From: Chloracidobacterium sp. N
GTDB lineage: Bacteria > Acidobacteriota > Blastocatellia > Chloracidobacteriales > Chloracidobacteriaceae
Reading direction: 5' to 3'
NCBI RefSeq assembly: GCF_018304765.1
Contig: NZ_CP072642.1
Coordinates: 2,199,819 to 2,263,818, forward strand
DNA: 64,000 nt
Shown here: in pieces, positions 34,922-43,839 of the stretch
Layout: each line of letters starts with the position of its first letter
Position numbering within the stretch: the stretch's first letter is position 1
Position numbers and translations under genes: made by a program
The notes under the pieces: model-generated
What the model was told of the DNA's origin: nothing
The model's input: the letters and a program-made list of their open reading frames with translations, nothing else
Databases searched by the model: none

Positions 34922-37294
34922 CTAGGAAGTTGCTAGGGCTTCGGTTGGTTCCGGCGTCAGGGCGCGGAACTGAATCTGACCGTTTTCGATGAACACCTCG
35001 ATGTGCGTGGCATCCTTGAAGTCGCCACGGATGACGGCATCCGACAGTGGGTCCTCAATGAACCGCTGGATGGCACGCCGGAGAGGACGCGCGCCATACT
35101 GGCGCTCATGCGCCGTCTGCTGCACGATCCAGGCCAGCACTTCCGGCGTGGCCGACAGGGACAGCCCCCGGAAACTCAACGTCTCGTTGAGATGGGCCAG
35201 CAACAGGGCCACAATGGCTTCCAGATCGGCTTCGACAAGCGGCTCAAAGAGGATGATGTCGTCCAGCCGGTTGATGAACTCCGGGCTGAAGGTCTGCCGG
35301 ACGGCATTCATCACCGCGGCTTCATCGTCCGGGACACTGCCGGGATGAAAACCGAGCCGTCCCCGTTTCTGGATGTGGCGGGCGCCGATGTTTGAGGTCA
35401 GAATGATGATGCAGTTCTTGAAGTTGACCGTCGTGCCCAGACTGTCCGTGAGTTGTCCGTCTTCCAGAACCTGCAACAGGAGATTGAACAGGTCAGGGTG
35501 GGCTTTTTCGATTTCGTCAAACAGCAGCACGGAGTAGGGATGCCGCCGTACCTGCTCGGTCAACTGCCCGCCTTCCTCGTGGCCCACATAACCGGGCGGT
35601 GAGCCGATGAGTTTGGCTACGGCGTGTTTTTCCATGTATTCCGACATGTCGAACCGGATCAGCGCCCGCTCGCTGCCAAAGAGCAGTTCGGCCAGGGTGC
35701 GGGCCGATTCGGTTTTCCCAACGCCGGTCGGGCCGAGAAAGAGAAAGCTTCCGACAGGCCGTTTCGGGCTGCGGACGCCGGCGCGGGAACGGCGGATGGC
35801 CCGGGCCAGGGCCGAAATCGCGCGGTCCTGGCTGATGACCCGCCGGTGCAGCTCATCTTCCAGACGCAACAGCTTCTGGACTTCATCTTCCTTCAGGGCC
35901 GACACGGGAATCCCCGTCCAGCGGGCAATGACTTCCTCGATGTCGGCGCGTGTCACCACAGGAGTGGACAGCGGCGGGGGTGGGGTCTCCAGGGACGGCG
36001 GCAACTCGCTGCCAAAACTGGTGAAGTAACTCGTGCGGCGGGGCGCTGGTGAGACCGGCGCCGGGGTGACCTGCTGCGCAGCGCGCAGTTTGACCTGGGT
36101 GCCGGCCTCATCAATGATGTCAATCGCTTTGTCCGGCAGGAAACGATCCACGATGTAGCGGTTTGACTGGTGAACGGCCGTGGACAGGGCTTCAGCAGTG
36201 TAGGTTACGCCGTGGAAGTCTTCATACTTTTCCTTCAGACCGGTGAGGATGGCCAGGGCTTCCTCCTCGGTGGGCGGCGCGACCGGAACCGACTGGAAGC
36301 GGCGCTCCAGTGAGCGGTCTTTTTCGATGCTCCGGCGGAAATCGGCAGGCGTTGTGGCGCCAATGCACTGGATTTCCCCGCGCGACAGCGCCGGCTTCAT
36401 GATGTTGGCCGCGTCGAGGGAGCCTTCAGCCGAACCCGCGCCGACGAGCGTATGGATTTCGTCAATGAAGACGATGACGTTCTTGGCCTCGGCCAGCTCC
36501 CGCATGATGTTTTTGAGGCGTTCCTCAAACTGCCCGCGGTACTTCGTTCCGGCCACGACCAAGCTGAGGTCAAGGGCGACGATACGCTTGTCCGCCAGAA
36601 AACGTGGAACCTCACCGTTCACAATCCGCTCGGCCAGCCCCTCGACAATGGCGGTTTTGCCCACGCCCGGCTCCCCAATGAGCAGCGGGTTGTTCTTGTT
36701 GCGCCGGCAGAGAATCTGAATGACCCGTTCGATTTCGGTCTGCCGTCCGATGAGGGGATCAAGCATCCGCCGCGCCGCCATCTCGGTCAGATCGCGGCTG
36801 TATTCGGCAATCCCGGAGGATTCTTTCTTGCTGCCGCTGGAGGGCGTTGTGCTGGGCGCGGGCGAGAGGGTCCGCAGGATTTCCTCCCGGATGGCCTGCG
36901 GCCGCAGGCCATGTTCATACAGGATACGCGCCGCCAGGGTGTTTTCCTCGCGGAGCAGTGCCAGCAACAGGTGCTCGGTGCCAATGGCACGCAGGTTCAT
37001 CCGCTCGGCCTCTTCCGCCGCATGGACAAGAATCCGCTTGGCTTCCGGCGACAGGGGCAGGTCCATCGCCACCGTCGTCCGTTCCCGCCGCACCGTGCGC
37101 GCTTCGATGTCACGGCGCACCCCGTCCAGCGTCAGGTGCGCCTTGAGAAAGAACCGGTTGGCCAGTGCCTTGTCTTCGCGCATCAAGCCCAGTAACAGGT
37201 GCTCGGCATCAATGGCGGGCGCGCCAAACTGCCCGGCCTCGTACCGGGCGAAGAAGACGACCCGCCGGGCCTTTTCGGTATATCGCTCGAACAT
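34922..37294 (-). CDS. ClpC-like AAA+ unfoldase lacking the middle domain
   Basis: A 790-residue Clp/Hsp100 ATPase. The N-domain (two Clp_N repeats, residues 1-145) is followed by AAA-1 with Walker A GEPGVGKT (207-214) and VIVFIDEIHTLVGAG, and AAA-2 with GPTGVGKT (521-528) and NIGARHIQKRGRLGF; the LGF tripeptide is at the site of the ClpP-docking loop of ClpC (compare GLGF). Between them, residues 407-446 are a Pro-rich linker where ClpC has a coiled-coil M-domain. It is thus ClpC-like by its N-domain and LGF loop but ClpA-like in lacking the M-domain. AGGA is nine bases before ATG 37294. Confidence 0.88.
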   Translation of the reverse strand: MFERYTEKARRVVFFARYEAGQFGAPAIDAEHLLLGLMREDKALANRFFLKAHLTLDGVRRDIEARTVRRERTTVAMDLPLSPEAKRILVHAAEEAERMNLRAIGTEHLLLALLREENTLAARILYEHGLRPQAIREEILRTLSPAPSTTPSSGSKKESSGIAEYSRDLTEMAARRMLDPLIGRQTEIERVIQILCRRNKNNPLLIGEPGVGKTAIVEGLAERIVNGEVPRFLADKRIVALDLSLVVAGTKYRGQFEERLKNIMRELAEAKNVIVFIDEIHTLVGAGSAEGSLDAANIMKPALSRGEIQCIGATTPADFRRSIEKDRSLERRFQSVPVAPPTEEEALAILTGLKEKYEDFHGVTYTAEALSTAVHQSNRYIVDRFLPDKAIDIIDEAGTQVKLRAAQQVTPAPVSPAPRRTSYFTSFGSELPPSLETPPPPLSTPVVTRADIEEVIARWTGIPVSALKEDEVQKLLRLEDELHRRVISQDRAISALARAIRRSRAGVRSPKRPVGSFLFLGPTGVGKTESARTLAELLFGSERALIRFDMSEYMEKHAVAKLIGSPPGYVGHEEGGQLTEQVRRHPYSVLLFDEIEKAHPDLFNLLLQVLEDGQLTDSLGTTVNFKNCIIILTSNIGARHIQKRGRLGFHPGSVPDDEAAVMNAVRQTFSPEFINRLDDIILFEPLVEADLEAIVALLLAHLNETLSFRGLSLSATPEVLAWIVQQTAHERQYGARPLRRAIQRFIEDPLSDAVIRGDFKDATHIEVFIENGQIQFRALTPEPTEALATS

Positions 37295-37352
37295 ACAGTG
37301 AGTTCCTGGTTGTAAGGTCAGTGTGGGGCTGGCTACCTGATGAGGACGTAAC

Positions 37353-37381
37353 CGGATAGCCAGAGGATGTCCTGCTGCCAA
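37353..37381 (-). promoter_or_regulatory. Candidate promoter for clpC-like gene
   Basis: TTGGCA and TATCCG are 17 bp apart on the minus strand about 60 bp before the ATG. The -35 matches 5 of 6, the -10 matches 3 of 6. No HAIR or CtsR-like box is seen near it. Confidence 0.4.
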
Positions 37382-37658
37382 TACCCTTGGATTATGCGCC
37401 GATGGGCGGGGGTTGTTCGTACCGAAAACGACACTGGTGCATTTTCCATGCTTCTGCCCTGGCGAAAAAGGCGGGAAAGCACCACGTCCGGGCTTCAAAG
37501 CGCCAGCGGGCAACCCGTTTCAGGCAGCGTCCCTGGGGGAAAGAACCTGCCAGTCAGAAACCGAAGGCTTGATACCGTCCGGGAAATCAAGCGTGTTTTT
37601 GCGGGGGAAAATCCGCCATGCCACCAGGAAACACGGCCGGCAGTGGAGTGAGCCGCCG

Positions 37659-37691
37659 ATGGCAGGATGCCTGACGGGGCGATCCTGCCAT
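37659..37691. other. Perfect 10-bp inverted repeat
   Basis: ATGGCAGGAT (37659-37668) and ATCCTGCCAT (37682-37691) around a 13-nt loop, ~90 bp beyond the stop of the RHH-like gene. No T-run follows on either strand, so it may be a terminator with Rho or an RNA hairpin. Confidence 0.5.
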
Positions 37692-37781
37692 GTTCTCTCC
37701 GGCTATCGGGGTTGGGGCGTGGGAACCGCACCGTTTCCGGTCAGGCTCCCCGGAAGGACAGGAGATGATTCAGGCCGGGCT

Positions 37782-38039
37782 TCACTCTTTGGCTTCACCC
37801 TTTTGCTCACGTCCGAGGTTACTGCTCAATTGGCGTGCCAGATTTTCCCGCAAATCTTCAGCCGCGCGCGCCAGAAGTTTCCCGGCAACGGCACTTGCCG
37901 AGGTTGCCTGGCCGAGCATGACATAAGTTTCAAGAACGGCCATCGTCTGGCGACTGACCGGTATCGTGATACTTTGTGCCACTCTTCCGCGGCGCTTCTT
38001 CACTTCACTCTGGGCTGAGTTTTGCTTTGTGTTTGCCAT
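37782..38039 (-). CDS. Small ribbon-helix-helix-like protein
   Basis: An 85-residue protein: basic lead (SEVKKRRGRVAQ), one strand (SITIPVSRQTMAVLE), a helix-turn-helix stretch (TYVMLGQATSASAVAGKLLARAAEDLRENLARQL) and a charged tail. This layout suits ribbon-helix-helix or plasmid-partition-like DNA binders, but the match is weak. GGGGAAG is about ten bases before its ATG, and nested inverted repeats lie directly upstream, consistent with self-repression. No toxin is adjacent. Function unknown. Confidence 0.5.
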   Translation of the reverse strand: MANTKQNSAQSEVKKRRGRVAQSITIPVSRQTMAVLETYVMLGQATSASAVAGKLLARAAEDLRENLARQLSSNLGREQKGEAKE

Positions 38040-38048
38040 AGCTTTTAC

Positions 38049-38150
38049 ACTTCCCCTTTTTTCGAGTTATCTCGGTAATGCTTTCAAGTGGACGAAATGT
38101 CTTGAAAGTGCCAGGCCGTTTATAGACGAAATAACTCAAAAAAGGGAAAT
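38049..38150. promoter_or_regulatory. Nested inverted repeats upstream of RHH-like gene
   Basis: Outer arms CCCTTTTTTCGAGTTAT (38054-38070) and ATAACTCAAAAAAGGG (38131-38146) are complementary with one bulged base; inner arms CTTTCAAG and CTTGAAAG pair perfectly around 12 bases (about 38083-38110). The tract is AT-rich compared with the rest of the window and is just upstream of the RHH-like gene, so it is a good operator candidate. Confidence 0.6.
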
Positions 38151-38170
38151 ACTTTTTCTCTGAATTACCC

Positions 38171-38818
38171 CTAACCAGCCACCGACAATGTTGTTTCCGG
38201 GGTGAGTGGGGATGATTTTGCAGCACACCGCGCCGAATCAATCGCAGCGCCGAGCTTTTCGGTTACGTTTCGTCTCCCCTGAAGTAATACCGTTTGGACG
38301 GTGCCATCCTGATTTCGTATCAGCAGGCCAAGGTAGTGCCGTTTTTTCTGAACGAGATAGGCCAACGGCCCCAGAATGGCTGCCCGAAAGCCTGTCAACT
38401 GCCGTTCGGAGTAGCTTCGTACCGCTTCCAGGTTGGCATAACGGACGACCACTTCCGACTGCCAACCCTGGTGGTGCAGGCTGGCCAGAACAAGCCCCTG
38501 CTCGTAGAGTTGAACGGCGCTGTACGCCCGTTCTGATTCATCCGTATCCGCGATATTCAGCCGATCCAGAACCACCGGTTGGTCAATGGCCACACCGAGT
38601 TGGTGGGATTCGGCCAGATGTGCCAACCGCTTTATATCACGGGCTTCAATCCGGGTGGCCTGACGGATCAAATCCCGAAAGACAAACACCCAGATGGCGT
38701 ACATGGTGCCGATGGCAACGACCGTAAAGGTGATGCGCATGGGCAAAGGCAACTGATTGAAACCTGGCGCGTCCTGAAGGAACACAACCCAGCCCGGCAT
38801 CATTGGCAGCAGTGGCAT
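38171..38818 (-). CDS. Membrane-anchored hypothetical protein
   Basis: A 215-residue protein with one membrane helix (RITFTVVAIGTMYAIWVFVF, residues about 28-47), then a cytoplasmic domain: HLAESHQLGVAIDQPVVLDRLN, ERAYSAVQLYEQGLVLASLHHQGWQSEVVVRYANLEAVRSYSERQL and LAYLVQKKRHYLGLLIRNQDGTVQTVLLQGRRNVTEKLGAAI. This resembles a PH-like barrel fused to a membrane anchor, but I recognise no family. GAGG precedes the ATG by eight bases. Confidence 0.55.
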   Translation of the reverse strand: MPLLPMMPGWVVFLQDAPGFNQLPLPMRITFTVVAIGTMYAIWVFVFRDLIRQATRIEARDIKRLAHLAESHQLGVAIDQPVVLDRLNIADTDESERAYSAVQLYEQGLVLASLHHQGWQSEVVVRYANLEAVRSYSERQLTGFRAAILGPLAYLVQKKRHYLGLLIRNQDGTVQTVLLQGRRNVTEKLGAAIDSARCAAKSSPLTPETTLSVAG

Positions 38819-38908
38819 GGCAGAAACCTCGGATGGAAAGCAGTCAGGAGACCTGCTTCCAACATAGTCAATTGTCTTCCGAGGTGTGAGAAGAAAAGCG
38901 GTCCAAAT

Positions 38909-38929
38909 GAAAAAAGCCGGCCATTCCGG
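38909..38929 (-). terminator. Rho-independent terminator of pyrF
   Basis: On the minus strand GCCGG-AATGG-CCGGC (5-bp GC stem, 5-nt loop) is followed directly by six T. It lies 30 bp after the pyrF stop and before the next leftward gene. Confidence 0.75.
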
Positions 38930-38958
38930 CCCGCTGCTCCACCGTTACCGGGCAGATT

Positions 38959-39681
38959 TCAGAGTGCAGCCAGGTCTTCCACGATGCGCTGCGCGGCGGC
39001 CGCCGGGTCAGTCGCCGCCGTAATCGGACGCCCCACCACAAGGTAGGTAGCCCCGGCCGCCAACGCCGCGCGGGGCGTCAGCACCCGCCGCTGGTCGTCC
39101 GGGATGGCATCCGGCAGACGGATGCCCGGCGTCACAATGGCGAAATCCTTGGGCACGAGACGCCGCACTGCCGCGACTTCCTGGGGCGAACACACCACGC
39201 CCCCCAGCCCGCAGTCCACGGCCAGACGCGCCAGACGGAGAACAACCTCCTCCGGTGTTCCAGCCAGCCCAATCTCATCGAGTGTCGCCTGATCGGCGCT
39301 CGTCAGCAGGGTCACGCCCAGAATGGTCGGCCGCCGGCTGCCCGGCGGTAGTGCAGCCAGTGGCTCGACGGCCGCTTGCAGCATCGCCCGTCCGCCCAGC
39401 GTGTGTACGGTGCACAGGTGTACGCCGAGCTGCATCACCGCCGCCACCGCACCGGCCACCGTGTGGGGAATGTCATGAAACTTCAGGTCCAGAAAGACAC
39501 GTGCGCCGGTCGCCAGCGCCGCTGCCACAACGGGTGGACCGGCCGCCGTAAACAGCGTCTTGCCAATCTTGAAGCCTCCGACATAGGGAGCGACCTCCCG
39601 CATGAGCTGCTCGGCCACGGCGCGGTCGGCCGTGTCCAGTGCAACCAGAAGCCGCCCGGCAGGCGAGGACGGATGATTCAT
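38959..39681 (-). CDS. pyrF: Orotidine 5'-phosphate decarboxylase
   Basis: A 240-residue decarboxylase for the last step of UMP synthesis. The catalytic Lys/Asp network is in LDLKFHDIPHTV (DxKxxD-type motif), with LLVALDTADRAVAEQLM at the start, GVTLLTS, FAIVTPGIRLP and YLVVGRPITAATDP (phosphate-binding) following in order, as in PyrF family I. A TTG at 39693 would add four residues; ATG 39681 is preferred though no ribosome site is evident. Confidence 0.95.
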   Translation of the reverse strand: MNHPSSPAGRLLVALDTADRAVAEQLMREVAPYVGGFKIGKTLFTAAGPPVVAAALATGARVFLDLKFHDIPHTVAGAVAAVMQLGVHLCTVHTLGGRAMLQAAVEPLAALPPGSRRPTILGVTLLTSADQATLDEIGLAGTPEEVVLRLARLAVDCGLGGVVCSPQEVAAVRRLVPKDFAIVTPGIRLPDAIPDDQRRVLTPRAALAAGATYLVVGRPITAATDPAAAAQRIVEDLAAL

Positions 39682-39786
39682 AGGCGCGGTCAAGCCAATC
39701 TGCCGCCCGCGGCAGCCACAACGCCACAGACGGCAGGTGGGAGGTCATCCGAACGGCGTGCCCAGCGGGGCAACCGTAGCACGCTG

Positions 39787-41109
39787 TCAGTAACGGGTCC
39801 GGTAGCGGCGTCCCGTCGTGCGCGCATTGCGCGTGGTGTAACGTGGGGCGACGGCCGGCCGGCTTTCAGCCAGGGTGGGCGTCACAGCCGCGCCCAGACG
39901 GTCCTGGGGTGTCAGCGCCGCATAGGCCACGGCAAAGCGCTCGCGGGTGCCCACCGGAAGCTTGAGGCTGAAGCCTGCCGGGGCCAGCGCCCGGTGCAGC
40001 TCAGGATTGAGGGTCGAAAGCTCACTGACCGGAACCTGGAGCAGGTCGGCCGCCACAACCAGCGAGGTTGGCGAATCGAGCGGGAACGTTTCGTACTGCA
40101 TCGGCGGCTCCGGTGTCACATCAAAGCCGTATTGCCTGTGATTTTTGGCAATGGCGATGACGGCCAGAATGGCCGGAACATAGTTCTGTGTCTCACGGGG
40201 CAGCAGTCCGCGCTGATGCAATTCCCAGAAGTCGGCATAGCCGCACCGCTCGATGGCGCGCTCGACATTGCGCTCACCGCAGTTGTAGGCCGCCATGGCC
40301 AGCAGCCAGTCGCCGGCAAAGTAGTTGTGCAGAAACTTCAGGTAGCGGGCCGCAGCGCGGGTGGAAGCTTCCGGCGCCACGCGCTCATCCATGTAGGCAT
40401 CCTGCCGCAGTCCAAAGCGCGTGCCAGTCCCCGGAATGAACTGCCAGATACCGCGCGCCTTGGCAAAGGACAACGCCCGTGGCTGCCACACCGATTCGAC
40501 CTGGGCCAGCCAGATGAGGTCTTTCGGAACACCTTCTTCGGCAAAAATGCGCTCGGCCATCTCGCGGTAGCGCCCGGAGCGGATCAACCCACGCTCCATC
40601 GTGATGCGGCCCCGCCCAGCCGTGTAGAAGTTCATAAACTGATACACCTGCGCCGTCACCGTGAACCTGAAGTCGAAGTTCGACATATCCAGCTCACCCA
40701 TCGGACGGGCGCTGATGCGGCTGATGTCCAGGGCCGCCAGTTCGTCGCGGTAAGTCCCCTGACCGGCTGCCAGCGCCGCCTGTCGCAAACCGGTGTGCAG
40801 CAGTTCAATGCGTCCCTGGAGTTCAAAAGCGTAAGCCTGCACATCCTGTCCGGCGCGCAACTCGGCTGGAGCCTGTTCAAGAACGGCCCTGGCCTGCGCA
40901 AAACACTGCCTGGCGTCTTCAAACTGACCGTTGCGGAAGGCTTCTTCACCGCGTTTGAAATGACGCTCCGCAGCCGCAATGAGGGCGCGCCCCGACGTTG
41001 TTGGAGTGGACACCAGAGGCGCTGGCGACTGCGCAACCGCGACGACCGTTCCGCATAGCGTCAACGCACAGAATGCGGATACGCGCCAAAGACCAAGGCA
41101 TGACGTCAT
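39787..41109 (-). CDS. Lytic transglycosylase (MltD-like) with a LysM-like C-terminal segment
   Basis: A 440-residue murein transglycosylase. A signal sequence (LWRVSAFCALTLCGTVVAVAQ) is followed by a TPR-like helical domain, then the SLT domain: IWLAQVESVWQPRALSFAKARGIWQFIPGTGTRFGL (catalytic Glu in QVES) and the ALYNCGERNVERAI-type loop as AMAAYNCGERNVERAIERCG. The C-terminal stretch (PTSLVVAADLLQVPVSELSTLNPELHRALAPAGFSLKLPVG) looks like one LysM repeat. AGGAG is five bases before ATG 41109. It cleaves peptidoglycan in the periplasm. Confidence 0.9.
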   Translation of the reverse strand: MTSCLGLWRVSAFCALTLCGTVVAVAQSPAPLVSTPTTSGRALIAAAERHFKRGEEAFRNGQFEDARQCFAQARAVLEQAPAELRAGQDVQAYAFELQGRIELLHTGLRQAALAAGQGTYRDELAALDISRISARPMGELDMSNFDFRFTVTAQVYQFMNFYTAGRGRITMERGLIRSGRYREMAERIFAEEGVPKDLIWLAQVESVWQPRALSFAKARGIWQFIPGTGTRFGLRQDAYMDERVAPEASTRAAARYLKFLHNYFAGDWLLAMAAYNCGERNVERAIERCGYADFWELHQRGLLPRETQNYVPAILAVIAIAKNHRQYGFDVTPEPPMQYETFPLDSPTSLVVAADLLQVPVSELSTLNPELHRALAPAGFSLKLPVGTRERFAVAYAALTPQDRLGAAVTPTLAESRPAVAPRYTTRNARTTGRRYRTRY

Positions 41110-41229
41110 GGCATCTCCTGAAAAGTCCCAACTTGAATGGTGGTGAGCCTCCGAACGCATCAACCTGCGAGAACAGATCAGGGCGGAGTACGCAAAACGC
41201 TCGAAAAGCTCAGCCGGAAGTGCCAGCCT

Positions 41230-41257
41230 TCTATCATCAGGGTGAAGGCAATGTCAA
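41230..41257 (-). promoter_or_regulatory. Candidate promoter for lytic transglycosylase gene
   Basis: TTGACA (41252-41257, minus strand) and GATAGA (41230-41235) are 16 bp apart about 120 bp upstream of the ATG. The -35 is perfect, the -10 weak. Confidence 0.35.
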
Positions 41258-41299
41258 ACCCTGTCTCATATTTTTGGGGTCAATCGCCGCCTGCAAAGG

Positions 41300-42310
41300 C
41301 TATTCGGCAGCCGGGGTCTGCGCCGCCTGGAGTGCCGTCAGGGCAATGGCGTCCACGATGTCGCTGGCATCACAGCCACGGGAAAGGTCGTTGGCTGGCT
41401 TGGCCAACCCCTGCAAAATCGGCCCGATGGCTGTCGCCCGGCCCAGGCGTTCGACCAGCTTGTAGGCAATGTTGGCCGCTTCCAGACTGGGAAAAATCAG
41501 CACGTTGGCGTAACCGGCCACCGGGCTGCCAGGCGCTTTGCGCGCCCCGACGACGGGCACGATAGCGGCATCGGCCTGCATTTCACCATCCACGAGCAGT
41601 TCGGGACGCCGCGCCGCCACCAGCCGCACAGCCGCTGCCACCTTGTCCACGAGCGGATGCTCGGCACTGCGCCGCGTGGAAAACGACAGCATGGCAATCT
41701 TTGGCTCGACGCCCAGAAAGGTACGGCAGTTTTCCGCTGCGGCCAGCGCAATGTCGGCGAGTTCAGCCGCGGATGGTTCGATGACAATCGCGCAGTCCGC
41801 AAACAGAAAGTTTCCGTCAGCACCAAAGGACGGGTCCTGTACCGTGACGAGCATGAAGCTGGAAACGATGTTGAAGCCCGGCGCCAGACCGATGACCTGA
41901 AGCGCCGCCCGTACGGTTTTGGCCGTCGAATGCGTAGCCCCGGCCACGGAACCGTCGGCACGTCCCGTCTGCACCATCATGTTCCCGAAGTAAAGGGGGT
42001 CACACATCACTTCGCGGGCCTGTTCCAGAGACAAGCCCTTGGCTTTGCGGCGCTCATAAAAAGCTTGGGCGAAGGTTTCGTGCTCCGGGGCCGTGGCTGG
42101 TTCGACGATGGGAAAGCGGTCCGGGTCAATCCCCAGCGCCTGGGCCTGCTCACGAATACGCGCGGCGTCACCCAGCAACGTCACCCGTGCCATTCCCTGT
42201 TCCTGGCACATCACGGCCGCGCGCAGCGTGCGCGGGTCCTCCCCTTCCGGCAGAACAATATGCCTGGACAACTGCGCGGCCCGCTGACGCAGGCGTTCAA
42301 GTAGTGTCAT
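41300..42310 (-). CDS. pta: Phosphate acetyltransferase
   Basis: A 336-residue enzyme interconverting acetyl-CoA and acetyl phosphate. It reads [46 protein letters not shown], then [54 protein letters not shown] and [26 protein letters not shown], all typical. It is the short form lacking the E. coli N-terminal extension. AAGGAG is eight bases before the ATG. ackA is not in view; it follows ftcD by 30 bases. Confidence 0.95.
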   Translation of the reverse strand: MTLLERLRQRAAQLSRHIVLPEGEDPRTLRAAVMCQEQGMARVTLLGDAARIREQAQALGIDPDRFPIVEPATAPEHETFAQAFYERRKAKGLSLEQAREVMCDPLYFGNMMVQTGRADGSVAGATHSTAKTVRAALQVIGLAPGFNIVSSFMLVTVQDPSFGADGNFLFADCAIVIEPSAAELADIALAAAENCRTFLGVEPKIAMLSFSTRRSAEHPLVDKVAAAVRLVAARRPELLVDGEMQADAAIVPVVGARKAPGSPVAGYANVLIFPSLEAANIAYKLVERLGRATAIGPILQGLAKPANDLSRGCDASDIVDAIALTALQAAQTPAAE

Positions 42311-42340
42311 AGCGGTGCTCCTTGCGGATAAGGCGTCCGT

Positions 42341-43225
42341 TCATTCGAGCCGTAAGCGACGACTGAGGATTTTTTCGTCGGGAAACAGGCTCGCTTGTGT
42401 AGCCGCATCAAATCCGAGGGTGGAATCCGGCGTCGGTACGAGACCAACCAATTCCGGCCGCCCAACCCGAACCCCATGGCGTTTCGCCGCCGCCACGACC
42501 GCGTGAAATACATCTGCCGGGTGTGTCCGGCGCACGTCGGTCAGGTTGCAGGAAACCTGTACCGTACCACGGGAAGCCAGGTGCAACCCCAGCGCCTTGA
42601 CCCCTGGCAGGCCGCCCTGCGCTGCCCGCAGTTCCCGCGCGATAGACCGGGCAATGTCCAGCGCGTCCGTTTCAAGTTCGACATTGAAGGCAATCAGGTA
42701 ATCGCGCGCCCCGATGGCCACGGCTCCGGCCGTGGGATGCGGCCGTGGCGGGCCGTAGTCCGGCGTCGGAAAGGTCGGCACAGTCCGTACGGCCCGCCGA
42801 ATCGCAGCCAAATCACGGTACACCGCCTGACGCACCGCCTCGCCATAGCAGAAGACCGGAAGCCCATGGCGGGCGGACACCTGCTGGCTGACCTGATGGG
42901 CCAGGGCCACGCAATCGGCCATGGTCACGCCGCGTACCGGAATGAACGGCACGACATCCACGACGCCAATGCGCGGGTGAACGCCCTGATGTCTGGAGAG
43001 ATCAAGGCATTCCACCGCCTGGGCCAGGCCGGCTATGGCGGCGGCGCGCACGGCTTCGGGTGAACCGGCAAAGGTGATGACCGACCGGTGGTGATCGGGA
43101 TCAAGATGCTGGTCAAGGATCGGTTGCCCCAGGGCGTGCTCTATTGCCGCCACAATGGACGCCACGACCTCCGGCCGCCGACCTTCGCTGAAGTTGGGGA
43201 CGCACTCGACCAGCGGTGCACCCAT
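42341..43225 (-). CDS. Glutamate formiminotransferase
   Basis: A 294-residue enzyme transferring the formimino group from N-formiminoglutamate to tetrahydrofolate in histidine breakdown. It starts PLVECVPNFSEGRRPEVVASIVAAIE and has DLSRHQGVHPRIGVVDVVPFIP, GAVAIGARDYLIAFNVEL and VKALGLHLASRGTVQVSCNLTD, all family hallmarks. It is the transferase domain alone, without the cyclodeaminase domain found in the eukaryotic fusion. Six bases separate it from dps. Confidence 0.92.
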   Translation of the reverse strand: MGAPLVECVPNFSEGRRPEVVASIVAAIEHALGQPILDQHLDPDHHRSVITFAGSPEAVRAAAIAGLAQAVECLDLSRHQGVHPRIGVVDVVPFIPVRGVTMADCVALAHQVSQQVSARHGLPVFCYGEAVRQAVYRDLAAIRRAVRTVPTFPTPDYGPPRPHPTAGAVAIGARDYLIAFNVELETDALDIARSIARELRAAQGGLPGVKALGLHLASRGTVQVSCNLTDVRRTHPADVFHAVVAAAKRHGVRVGRPELVGLVPTPDSTLGFDAATQASLFPDEKILSRRLRLE

Positions 43226-43231
43226 AGCTCG

Positions 43232-43726
43232 TCAGCGCGCTGCCTGCAGGTGGGCTTCAAGAAACCACAGCCGCTTGTCCATCGCGCGCGAAATGCCGGT
43301 GTAGAGATCGGCCGTATCGGCATCGCCCAGTTCATCGGTTTCGGCAATGGCTGCCCGAACATGGTGGGCAAATGGGGCATACCGCTCGGCCAGCGCCTTG
43401 ACGTGATCCAGCCCGTCCTGGATGTCGGTGGGATATTCCGCCAGAACCGACTGCGCCGCCGCGATCCGCGCCGTTCCCAGCGCCGTACCACCCAGCGCCG
43501 TCACGCGCTCGGCAAGGTCATCCACGAAGCCGTCCAGCTCGGTCGCCATCTCGTCAAACATCTCGTGCAGGGCAATGAACTGCGGCCCTTTGACATTCCA
43601 GTGGGCCTGTTTGACCTGGGTTTTGAGGTCGAGTGCCGTGGCCAACGATTGATTGAGAAGCCGAATGACCGCAACCCGAATTTCTTCGGGCAGGTCAAGG
43701 CGTGTTGCGTGCAGTTGCTCACCCAT
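43232..43726 (-). CDS. dps: Dps-family ferritin-like DNA-protection protein
   Basis: A 164-residue Dps protein forming a 12-mer that oxidises Fe2+ with H2O2 and stores iron. The ferroxidase ligands occur in KQAHWNVKGPQFIALHEMFDEMATELDGFVDDLAERV (H, then D and E of the paired subunit) and the DELGDADTADLYTGISRAMDKRLWFLEAHL helix follows. AGGAGG lies eight bases before ATG 43726. It is the first of dps-ftcD-pta, right after the flavin reductase on the same strand. Confidence 0.93.
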   Translation of the reverse strand: MGEQLHATRLDLPEEIRVAVIRLLNQSLATALDLKTQVKQAHWNVKGPQFIALHEMFDEMATELDGFVDDLAERVTALGGTALGTARIAAAQSVLAEYPTDIQDGLDHVKALAERYAPFAHHVRAAIAETDELGDADTADLYTGISRAMDKRLWFLEAHLQAAR

Positions 43727-43809
43727 AACGCTATCCTCCTGTGGAAAAAACTGTGAAAATGTGGAAACCCGTAAACAAGCCCCGGCACCCGCTGGAAAGG
43801 CCTTGCCTT

Positions 43810-43839
43810 TACACGTAGCGCAGTTACACGTAGCGCAGT
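43810..43839. repeat. 15-bp tandem duplication over a stop codon
   Basis: TACACGTAGCGCAGT (43810-43824) is repeated exactly at 43825-43839. On the minus strand this duplicates the last four codons plus the TAA of the flavin-reductase gene (LRYV-stop read twice). Confidence 0.85.

Larger units (their letters stand above)
37295..37781. other. Intergenic region with clpC promoter candidate and hairpin
   Basis: About 490 bp between the clpC-like gene and the small RHH-like gene, both leftward. It holds a candidate promoter (37353-37381) and a perfect 10-bp inverted repeat (37659-37691). Frames here translate to unrecognised, Arg/Pro-rich text and I see no gene. Confidence 0.5.

Noticed and set aside
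38049-38150. A small inverted-repeat transposable element (MITE)
   Set aside because: No target-site duplication or repeated copy is visible; an operator is a better explanation for the location.
39376-41058. A 560-codon plus-strand open frame
   Set aside because: It is antisense to pyrF and the lytic transglycosylase; translation is Arg/Gly/His-rich with no domain.
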